From assembly GCF_013375155.1 (NCBI RefSeq), contig NZ_JABXOF010000004.1, positions 296,214 to 360,213 on the forward strand: a stretch of DNA of 64,000 nucleotides. Reading direction: 5' to 3'. Below, piece by piece: positions 63,953 to 64,000 of this stretch; positions within the stretch are counted from its first letter, which is position 1, and each line of letters starts with the position of its first letter. Made by a program: the position numbers and the translations under genes. This DNA is from Serratia ureilytica. GTDB lineage: Bacteria > Pseudomonadota > Gammaproteobacteria > Enterobacterales > Enterobacteriaceae. The notes beneath the pieces are model-generated. The model was not told the DNA's origin. It did no database searches and was given only the letters and a program-made list of their open reading frames with translations.

Positions 63953-64000
63953 TGGTGCCCGGACTCGGAATCGAACCAAGGACACGGGGATTTTCAATCC
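63953..64000 (-). tRNA. tRNA-Phe (GAA), 3' part, cut by the window end
   Basis: The minus strand from the window end inward reads GGATTGAAAATCCC, the anticodon arm with GAA, then the T-arm GGTTCGATTCC and acceptor GGGCACCA with CCA encoded. This matches the 3' two-thirds of enterobacterial tRNA-Phe. The 5' part lies outside the window. E. coli pheV also sits in this region of the chromosome, upstream of the exbD-tolC block. Confidence 0.95.

Noticed and set aside
63326..64000. Genomic island boundary or attachment site at tRNA-Phe.
   Set aside because: No integrase remnant and no second copy of the tRNA 3' end was seen; the other flank is outside the window.

Overview
The window reads as chromosomal DNA of a Serratia species of the S. 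marcescens type. The base composition is GC-rich (roughly 60 % by eye). TolC, ParC, ParE, CpdA and YgiQ match their Escherichia coli counterparts closely. Conserved enterobacterial gene order is interleaved with accessory loci common in Serratia. No CRISPR array, insertion sequence or prophage gene was seen.

Layout. 1-2.4 kb: the end of dhaM and its regulator dhaR (dihydroxyacetone kinase system). 2.5-35.3 kb: a block collinear with the E. coli tolC-to-exbD region: tolC | nudF-yqiB-cpdA-yqiA-parE | mdaB-ygiN | parC-plsC-ftsP | ygiQ | dkgA, yqhD, yqhC, yghB, metC, exbB-exbD. Four insertions interrupt it: a LysR gene after parE; a nucleoside/nucleobase block between ftsP and ygiQ (xapR-xapA-xapB, a YegV-like sugar kinase, an NCS1 transporter and a GntR regulator); emtA after ygiQ; and an alcohol dehydrogenase/LysR pair beside yqhC. 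35.3-41.7 kb: a complete sucrose system (scrK-scrY-scrA-scrB-scrR) with three ScrR-like operators. 41.9-47.6 kb: a FecA-like TonB-dependent receptor, a ferric-complex binding protein and a Tat-exported phospholipase C. 47.7-50.0 kb: a three-gene queuosine-linked operon (XRE regulator, YhhQ-family transporter, queF). 50.6-53.0 kb: an NCS1 permease, a PAS-LuxR regulator and a GNAT acetyltransferase. 53.4-57.2 kb: an IroE-like periplasmic esterase, a TupA-like ATP-grasp protein and an orphan IucD-type lysine N6-hydroxylase. 58.2-63.3 kb: a secreted beta-propeller lactonase and a three-subunit periplasmic FAD/cytochrome c sugar dehydrogenase of the gluconate 2-dehydrogenase type. The window ends inside a tRNA-Phe gene.

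How the parts fit. Iron is the recurring theme. Fur-like boxes precede exbB, the receptor, its binding protein and the iucD homologue. One further strong Fur-like box lies in a gene-free stretch near 58.1 kb. ExbB/ExbD would energise the receptor. The IucD homologue has no aerobactin synthetases or receptor beside it and is paired with an ATP-grasp protein. This is the best candidate here for an undescribed biosynthetic system. The lactonase and dehydrogenase could form a periplasmic aldonolactone-to-ketoaldonate route. The XRE-transporter-queF operon suggests locally regulated salvage of a queuosine precursor. Several intergenic regions hold strong hairpins followed by T-tracts with no gene to terminate, so they may be small RNAs or leaders.
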